Positions 28,901 to 36,822 of a DNA stretch of 45,145 nucleotides are shown here, piece by piece; position 1 is the stretch's first letter; every line of letters starts with the position of its first letter. A program made the translations under genes and the position numbers. The notes below the pieces were generated by a model that did not search any database, was not told the DNA's origin, and saw nothing but the letters and a program-made list of their open reading frames with translations. The stretch is taken from assembly GCA_020353155.1 (NCBI GenBank), contig CP070689.1:1661086-1706230 (forward strand), read 5' to 3'. This DNA is from Deltaproteobacteria bacterium (GTDB lineage: Bacteria > Desulfobacterota > Syntrophobacteria > BM002).

Positions 28901-29007
28901 CAGTGGCTGGCATGATTACTAGGCTGGAAGCCTTCAAAAATGTGATTCAAAACGAGCACAGCCAGACGATTCGAAGTTGGCAAGAAACAAAGTGTTGCGC
29001 TTCTTAG
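25936..29007 (+). CDS. Acyl-CoA dehydratase activase-like protein, two BcrA/BadF ATPase domains plus DUF2229
   Basis: The 1023-aa protein has two tandem ASKHA ATPase domains of the (R)-2-hydroxyacyl-CoA dehydratase activator type. Domain one (about 1-270) has GIDIGSVS, MGGQDA, CAAGTGSF and CRCTVF; domain two (about 330-590) has GVDIGSTTTK, EIGGQDSKY, CAAGTGSFLH and ERCTVF. The two Cys positions in each resemble those that hold a bridging [4Fe-4S] cluster in known activators. A Cys-rich linker (CRADKNCHNEC) leads to a DUF2229-type region (about 690-900). Such proteins use ATP to drive low-potential electrons, but the substrate here is unknown. The next gene supplies a further part that is fused to this one in many relatives. 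Confidence 0.88.
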   Translation: MYTVGIDIGSVSINCVALDKDGDLVYEAPYQRHFGRFVPQTLQTFESIYQRFGKDQIGSVAFTGNHGKIIASRLKALYEYESITQVLGVLYLVPDASAILTMGGQDAALYLLTHRDGQWYLKSFAMNGPCAAGTGSFIDQQAERLSSFLYDENVTFSQEHISEILADFIARGQDSTGAAPVACRCTVFTKSDMIHLQNKGEPLANIIAGLHQGNAANYISTIVASQEVKAPVVFIGGVAGNLLQVEAFRRYFPELIVPPYHTSLGALGAALFARRQNKQSKPDLTALETMADEAASDFPIAPPLRLHKTKFTDNVVIPKRKQIPSAKLQVYLGVDIGSTTTKTVLMDVNQNIIHKQYVRTQGKPIEVTQRLLAGISEEFGDNLEFLATATTGSGRHVVGDFINADLIIDEITAHARAAVHWDPEVDTVFEIGGQDSKYIWIEQGNPMDFDMNKVCAAGTGSFLHELANKLRINIVKEFQEIALSSKSPINLAERCTVFMESDLVSYAQKGARLEDLIAGLCYAIVYNYLNRVVEKRRIGKRVMFLGGPSLNKGIVAAFENVLRQEIIMPEHREVLGAHGAALSIMEKRLNSEVVKSNFLGLEPLIEADISHKEKICRADKNCHNECKLKIYDFAGRKSVWGGDCGRYEMRGDRKKTEEDWFKKRELLFLHYLKDQVVDWQELCSGGMAANQPFQSFNGKPTIAIPRALHMLQHGILWSHFWTKLGFAVVFSPKTNHEISVAGIESMTSETCYPIKVFQGHAKILMEKTRYIFLPTIINMPTPRTEETGFFCPLVQGSQFMARAALNIPGPALISPTVYLKESVEKIVLDLHRSLGDRLDLSRRQIDRAYREALEVHLAFQKDLINQGQTFLESLQPNHLWVAVSGRPYNLYDERLNLKLGHNLAKLGIKAIPQDFLDTESVNLSDFPNMYWGSGAQIVRTAKFVKANSGAYGLHLTNFSCGADSFIEHFYRHVMGQKPYLILELDEHSAVAGMITRLEAFKNVIQNEHSQTIRSWQETKCCAS

Positions 29008-29051
29008 ATAGACGCATAGCGCTATGGGTAATGCGGTGAGTAAAGTGAGCC

Positions 29052-30401
29052 ATGGATCAGTTTGAATCACTAAAAGCTAAGGTCGGCAAATTTAGCTTGG
29101 CCAACAAGACCATCCTGGTACCGGAGATGGGCCGTTCCAGCAGCTCGCTAGTTGCTGCTTCAATGCGAAGCTTTGGCATCGATGCTCAAGTAATGGAAAC
29201 ATACAAAGGTTTGCAGCTGGGCAAGCAGTACACTTCTGGCAAAGAATGCTTTCCTTGCCAGATTACCCTGGGAGATGTCCTTCATCATTTGGAGCGCGAA
29301 AAAGAGTTACTCGGAGAAAGCTTTAACCCCGAAAACTATCTTTACTTCATGGCTGAATCTGGGGGGCCATGCCGTTTCGGCATGTACAACAAGTTGCATC
29401 GCATCATCCTAGACTCCATGGACGGTTTCAGTAAGACCCGCATTGCCTCCCTCACCGCCGAAGACTCCTATTCCATTGGCGGCCTGATGAAGCCGGAGCT
29501 GAGGACGCACTTCCGCAGAACTGCTTATGTGGCCATAGTCATCGCTGACATTCTCGACCGAATGCTTTGGCACACTCGTCCATACGAGAAGGAAAAAGGC
29601 CAAGCCCAAGCTTACTACGAGAAAACTCTGGACAATATGTGTGTGGCAGTAGAAATACACGGCAGCAAGAAGAGATTCCAACGAATCTACGGGATTTTAG
29701 AAGAGGCACTCGGCAAAGCCCAGGATATAGTAAACCCAAAAATTCCACCAAAACCGCTCATAGGTATGGTGGGAGAGATTTATTTGCGTAGTCACACCAA
29801 GTCAAACCAGGATCTTATCAAGCTCTTGGAGAGTTATGGGGGTGAGGTGGTCAATGCCTCAATTGCCGAGTGGGTGAATTACGTTTCTTATGACAATATG
29901 CAGAAGGCAAAGAGGAAAGCCATTCTGGCCCTGAGGGAGCGTGACCTCAAGTCACTGCACCAACACTTACGAAACTGGCTGAGTAACCGCATTGAACTAA
30001 CTTACCAGTACTTGCGTATGGATCAGGTTTATCGCCGAGCTAAGAAACACCTCCAACTTTACGAAGATCACAAGATTGACAAACTTGAAAAGCAGCTTGA
30101 TAACGGTCGCCTCTTTTCTTTTCAAGTGGGGACCGAAGCGGGGCTGAGCATCGGTGGAGCCTTGGAGTATTGCCGCCATGGCTTTGATGGTATCGTCAAC
30201 GTCTTTCCCTTCACCTGCATGCCCAGCACCATGTGTTCAGCAGTTCTCAAACCCCTCCTTGACCGCATGCAAGTCCCTTACATTGATGCGGCCTACGACG
30301 GCACTTACCAACCCAACCTCGAGGCGATAGTTCGCACCTTTATGTACCAAGCAGCGCAGCATCAAAAAAAGCGCTTAGCGCAAGGGAACACTAGGCACTA
30401 G
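29052..30401 (+). CDS. 2-hydroxyacyl-CoA dehydratase-like subunit (COG3581 type)
   Basis: The 449-aa protein belongs to the group that follows, or is fused to, large activases. Conserved features are ECFPCQITLGD (about 57-67), AESGGPCRFGMYN (about 98-110), GMVGEIYLRSH (about 236) and FPFTCMPSTMCSA (about 386). These Cys residues could ligate a [4Fe-4S] cluster. It begins 44 bp after the activase stop and should be co-transcribed. The pair probably forms one ATP-driven electron-transfer system whose reaction is not known. Confidence 0.85.
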   Translation: MDQFESLKAKVGKFSLANKTILVPEMGRSSSSLVAASMRSFGIDAQVMETYKGLQLGKQYTSGKECFPCQITLGDVLHHLEREKELLGESFNPENYLYFMAESGGPCRFGMYNKLHRIILDSMDGFSKTRIASLTAEDSYSIGGLMKPELRTHFRRTAYVAIVIADILDRMLWHTRPYEKEKGQAQAYYEKTLDNMCVAVEIHGSKKRFQRIYGILEEALGKAQDIVNPKIPPKPLIGMVGEIYLRSHTKSNQDLIKLLESYGGEVVNASIAEWVNYVSYDNMQKAKRKAILALRERDLKSLHQHLRNWLSNRIELTYQYLRMDQVYRRAKKHLQLYEDHKIDKLEKQLDNGRLFSFQVGTEAGLSIGGALEYCRHGFDGIVNVFPFTCMPSTMCSAVLKPLLDRMQVPYIDAAYDGTYQPNLEAIVRTFMYQAAQHQKKRLAQGNTRH

Positions 30402-30684
30402 GCATCCACAAGTCATAACACTTCGCGCCTTTGCACTTTGTTGTCATTAAGGCTACGCCTGTCATTTGGCCTTACGGCCGTCACTTATTGTCAGCCCTCA
30501 GCCAACTGTCCGCTGCATGCTGCTAGCTGAGAATTGCGCAGAGCGCAAATCCCTTGCAATCCCCCCACCCGTGGTTTATTTTATCCTGAAGTTAATCCGG
30601 AGTCTTGACTGTCCGGGTAAGGTAAAAGTGTGACTCACTTTTTACGAAGGCGGTGAGCTTTCGAGATCAAGGTGTAATTACGAC
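30402..30684. repeat. Intergenic region with GTCATT hairpin units, upstream of rng
   Basis: At 30444-30485 the word GTCATT recurs, each time followed by a small palindrome: AGGCTACGCCT, then GGCCTTACGGCC. CTGTCAGC-type words follow near 30490. Near 30625-30644 AAAAGTG-TGACT-CACTTTT forms a hairpin in the probable rng leader. No gene is seen. Confidence 0.5.
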
Positions 30685-32172
30685 ATGGGTCGACAAATGC
30701 TAATCAATGCCGACGAGCCCGAAGAATATCGTCTGGCAATCATCTCAGGAAAAAAGCTGGAGGAATTTTACCTCGAGACCACCACTCGTGAAAACACCGT
30801 TGGTAACATTTACAAGGGGGTAGTTGAAAATATTCAGCCCAGCCTCCAGGCCGCCTTTGTAAACCTCGGCGCTGAAAAAAACGGTTTCCTTCAACTGCAT
30901 GAGATTCACCCCGACTATTATCAAAAAGAGCCACCTGCCGAAGGGAAACGCGCTCGTATCCAAGATGCCCTTAAGCCGGGGCAGGAGCTCATGGTACAGG
31001 TAGTAAAAGAAGCTACCCCCACCAAAGGAGCGTTCCTTACCACCTATATTTCTCTTCCAGGCCGTTATCTTGTCCTTATGCCTGGCAGCAAACACGGAGG
31101 CATTTCCAGAAGAATAGAAGACGAACAACAGCGTCAGCGGCTTAGAAAGATAATCAGCCAACTTCGGGTGCCCGAGGGCATCCATCTCATCGTTCGAACT
31201 GCCGGTGAGAACCGAACCAAGCGCGAGTTGTCCAAGGATTTCGGCTATCTCCTTCGGCTTTGGAATAATATCAAGGCTACCGCCCAAGAGGTGAAACCTC
31301 CAGCCCTCCTTTATCAGGAAAGAAATCTTACTATCCGCGCAATCAGGGATTATTTCACCACCGGCGTTAAGAAAATCCTAGTTGATAACAAAGAAGTCTA
31401 TAAACGGGTCAAGGACTTCATGGCTGTGGTTTCCCCTCGCCATCGCTGGTTGGTAAAACTCTACAAAGAGAAGCGGCCCATTTTTGCCGAATATCAGCTA
31501 GAGAACCAGATCGAGACCATTTATAGCAACAGGGTTCCCCTGAAATCCGGGGGCTTCCTCCAAATAGACACTACCGAGGCCTTGGTAGCCGTGGACGTTA
31601 ATTCCGGCAGATTCAGCCGCGAGAAAGAGTTTGAAGAAACGGCATTTAAGACTAATTTAGAGGCAGCGGTGGAAGTGCCACGACAGTTGAGGCTACGCGA
31701 CCTCGGGGGCTTGATAGTCATTGATTTCATCGATATGAAAGATCGCAAGCACATTCGCCAGGTGGAAAGAACACTGCGGGAAGAGTTTAAGAAAGATCGA
31801 GCTAGAACAGAAATGGGGCGAATAAGCAAGTTTGGCCTAATGGAAGTCTCGCGCCAGAGGCTTCGCCCTTCACTGCAATCCAGTTCTTATGTTTCTTGTA
31901 GCCGTTGCGGCGGAGCCGGGGTAGTCCGCTCCACCGAGGCAACCGCTCTCTCATACCTGCGCAAAATCTGGCTGGAGCTCAGCCGCGGTGAAGTAAATCA
32001 GGTTCACGGCTATTTTTCCAAGGAAGTAGCGGATTATCTGCTGAATAGGAAACGAGCGGAAATCCTAAAACTGGAGAGCCGATATTCGGCAAACATTCAC
32101 ATTCAGGGGAGCCAAGAAATAACACCCGGAGAGGGAAGATTAGAATTTTCCCATCTCGAGATGGGAGCTTAA
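30685..32172 (+). CDS. rng: Ribonuclease G/E family endoribonuclease
   Basis: The 495-aa protein is the catalytic core size of RNase G, which processes 16S rRNA and decays mRNA. NIYKGVVENIQPSLQAAFVNLGAEKNGFL (about 37-65) is the S1 domain, DVNSGRF (about 310) and VIDFIDMKD (about 352) contain the Mg-binding Asp residues, and CSRCGGAG (about 410) is the Zn-link motif. No long RNase E scaffold tail follows. AAGGTG lies 10 nt before ATG 30685. Its stop codon shares a TTAA sequence with the convergent LOG gene. Confidence 0.94.
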   Translation: MGRQMLINADEPEEYRLAIISGKKLEEFYLETTTRENTVGNIYKGVVENIQPSLQAAFVNLGAEKNGFLQLHEIHPDYYQKEPPAEGKRARIQDALKPGQELMVQVVKEATPTKGAFLTTYISLPGRYLVLMPGSKHGGISRRIEDEQQRQRLRKIISQLRVPEGIHLIVRTAGENRTKRELSKDFGYLLRLWNNIKATAQEVKPPALLYQERNLTIRAIRDYFTTGVKKILVDNKEVYKRVKDFMAVVSPRHRWLVKLYKEKRPIFAEYQLENQIETIYSNRVPLKSGGFLQIDTTEALVAVDVNSGRFSREKEFEETAFKTNLEAAVEVPRQLRLRDLGGLIVIDFIDMKDRKHIRQVERTLREEFKKDRARTEMGRISKFGLMEVSRQRLRPSLQSSSYVSCSRCGGAGVVRSTEATALSYLRKIWLELSRGEVNQVHGYFSKEVADYLLNRKRAEILKLESRYSANIHIQGSQEITPGEGRLEFSHLEMGA

Positions 32173-32822
32173 ACAATCACTGTCCTCCTCACTACGGCCA
32201 CTACCTCATCGGGATCATCCACCAACTGGATAAGGTCCATATCTTCAGGCGAAATCTTGCCTGTCCCTAGCAGTCGCTCACGGAGCCAGTCCACTAAACC
32301 TGTCCAATAATCATTGCCTACCAAAACCACTGGAAAGGGTTTGATGCGATCCGTCTGGATAAGGGTTAGTGCTTCGAAAAGTTCGTCTAATGTGCCGAAA
32401 CCACCGGGGAAAACTACGTAGGCCTGTGCATATTTCACAAACATCACCTTGCGGACGAAGAAATACTTGAAGTCTAACACCACATTGGCGTAGTCGTTGG
32501 GCTGCTGCTCCATGGGAAGGTGGATGTTGAGGCCCACAGATTGAGCACCACCTTCGACAGCACCTCGGTTGGCCGCCTCCATCAGGCCTGGACCGCCGCC
32601 GGTAATCACATTAAAGCCTTTTTCCGCAAATAGCCTGGCAATGGTTCTGGCCTTTTCGTACAGTGGATCGCCCGGTCCAACTCTAGAAGAACCGAAAATG
32701 GACACTGCCGGATAGATTTCTGACATTGTCTCGAATCCATCCACAAATTCAGCCATTATGCGAAAGAGTCGCCAACTCTCTTTCACGGTAAAATCGTCTA
32801 TTGGGTACCGTCGTTCAACCAT
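32169..32822 (-). CDS. LOG-family protein (TIGR00730, putative nucleoside 5-prime-monophosphate phosphoribohydrolase)
   Basis: The 217-aa protein has the Rossmann-like LOG signature: ITGGGPGLMEAANRGA (about 75-90) and PGGFGTLDELFEALT (about 138-152). Family members release free base from nucleoside monophosphates; the cytokinin-activating plant enzymes are the best known, and older annotation calls them lysine decarboxylases. The natural substrate in bacteria is not certain. It converges with rng with a 4-bp overlap in the stop codons. Confidence 0.88.
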   Translation of the reverse strand: MVERRYPIDDFTVKESWRLFRIMAEFVDGFETMSEIYPAVSIFGSSRVGPGDPLYEKARTIARLFAEKGFNVITGGGPGLMEAANRGAVEGGAQSVGLNIHLPMEQQPNDYANVVLDFKYFFVRKVMFVKYAQAYVVFPGGFGTLDELFEALTLIQTDRIKPFPVVLVGNDYWTGLVDWLRERLLGTGKISPEDMDLIQLVDDPDEVVAVVRRTVIV

Positions 32823-33091
32823 TCTGTGCTCCCATATAGGGGTTGCTCAGGGGGAATATGGCTTCCCTCGTTTAAAAGCTCCTAGAAAGCAAGATATTAT
32901 ACAGTCATTTTCAATCTTCGTGCCACATTTGTTCCGCAGTCAGTAGCCAGTAGCCAGTAGTTGAAAAAACTCTATTTTGATCCTTTATCTTCTGGATTCT
33001 CACCCTATGCTCTATACTTTACCAAATCCACAATCCGAAATCCGCAATCCTAAATCACTCTATGCCCCATGCTCTATGCTCTTTGCCAAAA
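32823..33091. repeat. Intergenic region with stacked degenerate repeats
   Basis: The words are CAGTAGCCAGTAGCCAGTAG near 32940, CACCCTATGCTCTATAC near 33001, AAATCCACAATCCGAAATCC near 33022 and CTATGCCCCATGCTCTATGC near 33060. No gene is present. Confidence 0.6.
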
Positions 33092-33116
33092 CAAAAAAAG
33101 CGGGGATAATCCCCCG
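33092..33116 (-). terminator. Terminator of the atp F0 operon
   Basis: Read on the minus strand, CGGGGG-ATTAT-CCCCG is followed by CTTTTTTTG. It lies just after atpF and closes the operon without any F1 genes. Confidence 0.8.
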
Positions 33117-33160
33117 CCCTAACAATTAAATTCTCAAGCTGAATCCGCCAGCAATAGTTA

Positions 33161-33769
33161 CTAGGTAACCACCTGTTTCAGGCTACGCAAATATTCGTCC
33201 ACCAATCGTTCTTGATCTTTTTTGTTGATTGCCTTTCGTACACTCTCCTCAGCGATCTTAACCGCCTCATCTATCACTTCGCGCCGGAGTTGACTTCTCG
33301 CCTGCTCGACACTAAAGGCGGCTTCAAGTTTCGCCTTTTCCAACAGATGCTCGGCGGTCTGTTCCGCACTTGCGATAATTTTATCTCGCTCCTTTTGACC
33401 TTGCGTACCAATAGCCTGCCTTAGCTTCTGGATTTCCTCGTCGAGCAACTCTAACTGCCTTTCCATCCCTTCCAACTCTTTTTCGGCTTCTAGATAGGCC
33501 TCCTCAGTTCCTTGCAGCTTCTCGCGAATTACCCGAGCGGACTCTTTGAAAAAATTGCCGAGAGGCTCCTTCAATAGCTTGACCAAGAAGAAGGCGAGGA
33601 TCAAGAAGTTGAGCACCCGCCAGCTGTTCATCCAGATATTCTTGAGATTGATTTTCCCTGCCTGGCCTTCCGCGGCTAGAGCACTAAAAGCGAGCACGCC
33701 TAAAAGAGCGACCAGCAGAACGCAAAGAAGAAAAAAGGGCAACCTCTTTTTACCTCGATGTATGTTCAT
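33161..33769 (-). CDS. atpF: ATP synthase F0 subunit b
   Basis: The 202-aa peripheral stalk subunit has an N-terminal hydrophobic stretch (about 11-33) that looks like a signal or first membrane segment, a second one (about 51-67, RVLNFLILAFFLVKLLKEPL), and a long charged coiled coil (about 75-190). Such a b with an N-terminal extension is common in anaerobes that also carry a b-prime. Its ATG overlaps the end of the b-prime gene by 4 bp, so translation is coupled. It is the last gene of the operon; the delta and F1 genes do not follow. Confidence 0.9.
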   Translation of the reverse strand: MNIHRGKKRLPFFLLCVLLVALLGVLAFSALAAEGQAGKINLKNIWMNSWRVLNFLILAFFLVKLLKEPLGNFFKESARVIREKLQGTEEAYLEAEKELEGMERQLELLDEEIQKLRQAIGTQGQKERDKIIASAEQTAEHLLEKAKLEAAFSVEQARSQLRREVIDEAVKIAEESVRKAINKKDQERLVDEYLRSLKQVVT

Positions 33770-34194
33770 GACAACTCTCTTCCCAGTACCTTCTCAGCCA
33801 GGATCTGTGACAGTTCTTTTGCCTGTTGGCTAAGCTCTATCCTCACTCTCTCTCTCTCTTCTTCCAACGCCTGTTGAGTTTCGGCCACTATCAAAGCTGC
33901 TTTCTCGGATACTGCCTTAATACTTTCCTCCTCTTTCTCCTTGAGTTCTCTTGTCAACTGCTCCTGACTCTCTCGTGCTATTAGCCTCTCTTCGGCAAGC
34001 TGGTTCTCATATTTTTCCAGGTTTAATCGAGCAGTCTCCCTTAACTTATGGGTCTTCTCCTCCCATGAGGTGATCTTCTGCTGCCGCTCGGCCAAAACCT
34101 GATTTATAGGTTTGAAAAGCAGTCGATTCAGAATGAAGACCAGGATCAAAAATTGGATTACCTGAATAACAATGGTTAGATTAATTTCTACCAT
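33766..34194 (-). CDS. atpF: ATP synthase F0 subunit b-prime
   Basis: The 142-aa protein has one N-terminal membrane helix (about 7-27, IVIQVIQFLILVFILNRLLF) followed by FKPINQVLAERQQKI and a charged coiled coil to the end, as in b-type subunits. It would pair with the longer b encoded next to form a heterodimeric stalk. It overlaps that gene by 4 bp. Confidence 0.88.
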   Translation of the reverse strand: MVEINLTIVIQVIQFLILVFILNRLLFKPINQVLAERQQKITSWEEKTHKLRETARLNLEKYENQLAEERLIARESQEQLTRELKEKEEESIKAVSEKAALIVAETQQALEEERERVRIELSQQAKELSQILAEKVLGRELS

Positions 34195-34329
34195 AACACC
34201 ACCATGGAAAAATCTGCGTCCTTCGGGCGTTAGATGCTAGATGCTGATTACTAGATACTGGATGGATGTAACACAGCTTGTACTTCAATCTAGCATCAAG
34301 GATCTAGAATCCAGTATCCTTTTCAAGCT
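34195..34329. repeat. Degenerate repeats GATGCTGATTACTAGATACTGG in the atp operon
   Basis: GATGCTAGATGCTGATTACT near 34231 and inverted-sense words CTAGCATCAAGGATCTAG near 34290 interrupt the operon between the double-length c gene and b-prime. The same words occur at 40767-40815 upstream of rplS. Confidence 0.6.
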
Positions 34330-34821
<492 letters not shown>

Positions 34822-34829
34822 CTAGTCTT

Positions 34830-35078
34830 CTACACTACGAAGATCAGCAGCAAGGCCACGACCAGTGAGTAGATCCCGGTGGACTCTGCCACCGCCTGTC
34901 CCACTAGCATGGTTCTGGTCAACAAACCGGCCTCCCTCGGGTTCCTGCCGATGGCCTCACATGCTTTACCAGCTACGATTCCCTCGCCCAATCCTGGACC
35001 GAATGCTCCGATACCCATGGCAATACCGGCTCCGAGCATGGCTGCGGCCCTGACAATGTCTGCTCCCGTAATTTCCAT
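34830..35078 (-). CDS. atpE: ATP synthase F0 subunit c, single-hairpin form
   Basis: The 82-aa rotor subunit has two membrane helices joined by the RNP loop (GRNP near 44-47). Ion-site residues are Glu32, Val63, Glu65, Ser66, Thr67 and Tyr70. This matches the Na+ motif of Ilyobacter tartaricus c, except that Gln32 is Glu, as in the two-carboxylate Na+ rotor described for Fusobacterium nucleatum. The start at 35078 was chosen because AAGGAGGAC stands just upstream and the longer upstream frame has no membrane-protein features. It is 17 bp from the double-length c gene. Confidence 0.93.
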   Translation of the reverse strand: MEITGADIVRAAAMLGAGIAMGIGAFGPGLGEGIVAGKACEAIGRNPREAGLLTRTMLVGQAVAESTGIYSLVVALLLIFVV

Positions 35079-35133
35079 TCTAATGTCCTCCTTATGATTA
35101 AAGCCTGCTAAACCTTTACAACATATTCCAACA

Positions 35134-35808
35134 TCACCTGATCTGCACGGAAATGTAGACCAGAGTGAGCATGGTGAAGACAAAAGCCTGCACTGTCCCT
35201 ACAAACAAGCCAAAAAAGCCGTACAAGAAAGGTGGCAAGAGCAGGCCATAAACCAGGTGGGTAACCACTATAATGATGATGCTGCCGCCCATGATGTTGC
35301 CAAACAAACGAAAGGAAATGGATATGACCTTGGCTATTTCGCCGACGACGTTCAGCGGCATAAGGAAAAACATGGGCTCAAAATATTCCTTTAGGTACTT
35401 TTTCAACCCCTTCACTTTGATGGCGGTCCCGTGGGCAATAAAAAAACCCATGACCCCAAGACCCAGAGTCGTGTTTATGTCCTTGGTGGGCTCTTCCATC
35501 CCGGGAAAGACGCCAACCCAATTGCACAACAGTAAAAATATAAAGAGAGCGCAAATAAGGGGAAAATAACGCTCTTCGTATGCTTCGCCCAGTGCATCAC
35601 GCACCAGTTCTCTGAACCATTGGACCAGAAGTTCAGCTATTTGCTGCCATGGTCCCGGTATCAGACCTCGGCCTCGAGTGGCCACCCAAGCGAATGCCAA
35701 TACCAAACCTATGACCACCCAGGTCATGATGATTGTCGTACTATTGACTACCAGGCTGGTGCCACCAATATTAAAGACCCAGTGACTGACTTTTCCAATA
35801 CTTTCCAT
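35134..35808 (-). CDS. atpB: ATP synthase F0 subunit a
   Basis: The 224-aa membrane protein conducts ions beside the c ring. The essential Arg is in ISFRLFGNIMGG (about 164-175), within the usual fifth helix, and the C-terminal helix TVQAFVFTMLTLVYISVQI is typical. The N-terminal half includes LVQWFRELVRDALGEAYEERYFPLICALFIF. It begins the core of the F0 operon behind atpI, 24 bp away. Together with c it sets ion specificity, probably Na+. Confidence 0.95.
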   Translation of the reverse strand: MESIGKVSHWVFNIGGTSLVVNSTTIIMTWVVIGLVLAFAWVATRGRGLIPGPWQQIAELLVQWFRELVRDALGEAYEERYFPLICALFIFLLLCNWVGVFPGMEEPTKDINTTLGLGVMGFFIAHGTAIKVKGLKKYLKEYFEPMFFLMPLNVVGEIAKVISISFRLFGNIMGGSIIIIVVTHLVYGLLLPPFLYGFFGLFVGTVQAFVFTMLTLVYISVQIR

Positions 35809-35832
35809 AACGAATCTTCGGCACTAAGTGTT

Positions 35833-36219
35833 CTAGGTTCTGTTGTCTCCCGGCTTGAGCGATAAACGACGGTTGCTTATCAAGAAGTGGTAGTAGATCG
35901 CTGCTTTAACTGAAAAAATTCCCGCCACTGTAGCGGCGAAATTGATGGAAGGCAATTTTATGGCAATAACCAAGGGAACAGAGAGAATTAAAAACCGTCC
36001 AAAGAGACCGAAGAAGTCTTTAGATCTCCCCGTACGGACAAAGCGCCGCTCCAAACGTAGTGCCATCAGCTTGAATTCCACCACGCTGAATAGACTACCG
36101 AGAGCAATACCTTTGGCTGCTGATTTATGATTTAAGGCCAGGAAAATACAGGCAACGGCTAGGGATATTAACAGTGCCTTCTTAATCAGAGCCTTCTTTA
36201 GAGTCCCATAATCGCCCAT
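35833..36219 (-). CDS. atpI: ATP synthase subunit I (AtpI-like)
   Basis: This small membrane protein (128 aa from ATG 36219; an in-frame TTG at 36225 is also possible) has about four hydrophobic segments and the general pattern of ATP-synthase I proteins (ALIKKALLISLAVACIFL at the start, GIALGSLFSVVEFKLMALRL in the middle). AtpI helps assemble the c ring or import Mg2+. Its place just before atpB is typical. Confidence 0.8.
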   Translation of the reverse strand: MGDYGTLKKALIKKALLISLAVACIFLALNHKSAAKGIALGSLFSVVEFKLMALRLERRFVRTGRSKDFFGLFGRFLILSVPLVIAIKLPSINFAATVAGIFSVKAAIYYHFLISNRRLSLKPGDNRT

Positions 36220-36252
36220 GGTCAATAAAGTGAACTTGCCAACGTTGAAGTC

Positions 36253-36489
36253 TCACCGCTTTGCGTTCTCTGAATCCTCCAGTTCCCTGATCTGCCGATA
36301 GACAGTGTAGCCGCCACCGACTATGCCTAAAAGGATAAAGAGTGTAAGAAAAATGCCTCTTGTTCCGAGCCACTTATCTAGATAATAACCAATGGCAAAA
36401 CCGAGGCCGATGGAACCCACCATGGTCAATCCCAACTGAGAAACCATAGTGAGCTGCTCAAAAATCTTACGGGTCTCTTTACCCAACAT
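36253..36489 (-). CDS. AtpZ/AtpI-family small membrane protein
   Basis: This 78-aa protein has two membrane helices (about 20-40 and 46-66) with GFAIGYYLDKWLGT between them, the pattern of AtpZ (F0F1-ATPase putative subunit). I set the start at 36489 (MLGKETRKI) because the atp promoter predicts transcription from near 36552, which is downstream of the alternative TTG at 36555. A GGATGCCC/GGGCGTCC hairpin lies just before the start, and no clear ribosome binding site is seen. Confidence 0.78.
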   Translation of the reverse strand: MLGKETRKIFEQLTMVSQLGLTMVGSIGLGFAIGYYLDKWLGTRGIFLTLFILLGIVGGGYTVYRQIRELEDSENAKR

Positions 36490-36558
36490 GGAGTGCAAAG
36501 GACGCCCGCTAGGGCATCCTCGAAGGTTGTAAGAAATTTCACTTATGATGGCCAATCT

Positions 36559-36587
36559 AACATAGGGTAAATCTTTTGAAATGTCCA
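36559..36587 (-). promoter_or_regulatory. Promoter of the atp F0 operon
   Basis: On the minus strand TGGACA (36587-36582) and TATGTT (36564-36559) are separated by 17 bp. It diverges from the ffh promoter about 160 bp away. Confidence 0.55.
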
Positions 36588-36748
36588 GATATTTTTTCGG
36601 TCCCCCAATAGTGTAATTTTAAAGCGAACTTGCCGAGGTTTTAGGAGTTCTCCCAAGGAGCATCAGTCAGAAACGAGCCCACTTAACCATCACAGCAGAC
36701 AGGCAAATTCTAAAGGAAATAATGGGGGAACCCCAGGATTGGTTTCTC

Positions 36749-36777
36749 TTGACACCCTGCTACAAGCTTTCTATAAT
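36749..36777 (+). promoter_or_regulatory. Consensus sigma-70 promoter of the ffh operon
   Basis: TTGACA at 36749-36754 and TATAAT at 36772-36777 are both perfect consensus with a 17-bp spacer. Transcription should start near 36784, so the ffh start codon must lie at 36823 rather than at the upstream in-frame GTG. Confidence 0.88.
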
Positions 36778-36822
36778 AAACAGCTTTATGACTTTACCGG
36801 ACTTACACAGACGATATTAATT

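Noticed and set aside
34830-35183. Longer version of the single c subunit with 35 extra residues
   Set aside because: The extra part overlaps the atpB 3-prime end, is not hydrophobic like a c helix, and the ATG at 35078 has a strong ribosome binding site.
36739-36822. N-terminal extension of ffh from an upstream GTG
   Set aside because: A perfect TTGACA-17-TATAAT promoter lies inside this stretch, so the transcript begins after it, and Ffh proteins start at MFENLSEK-like sequence.
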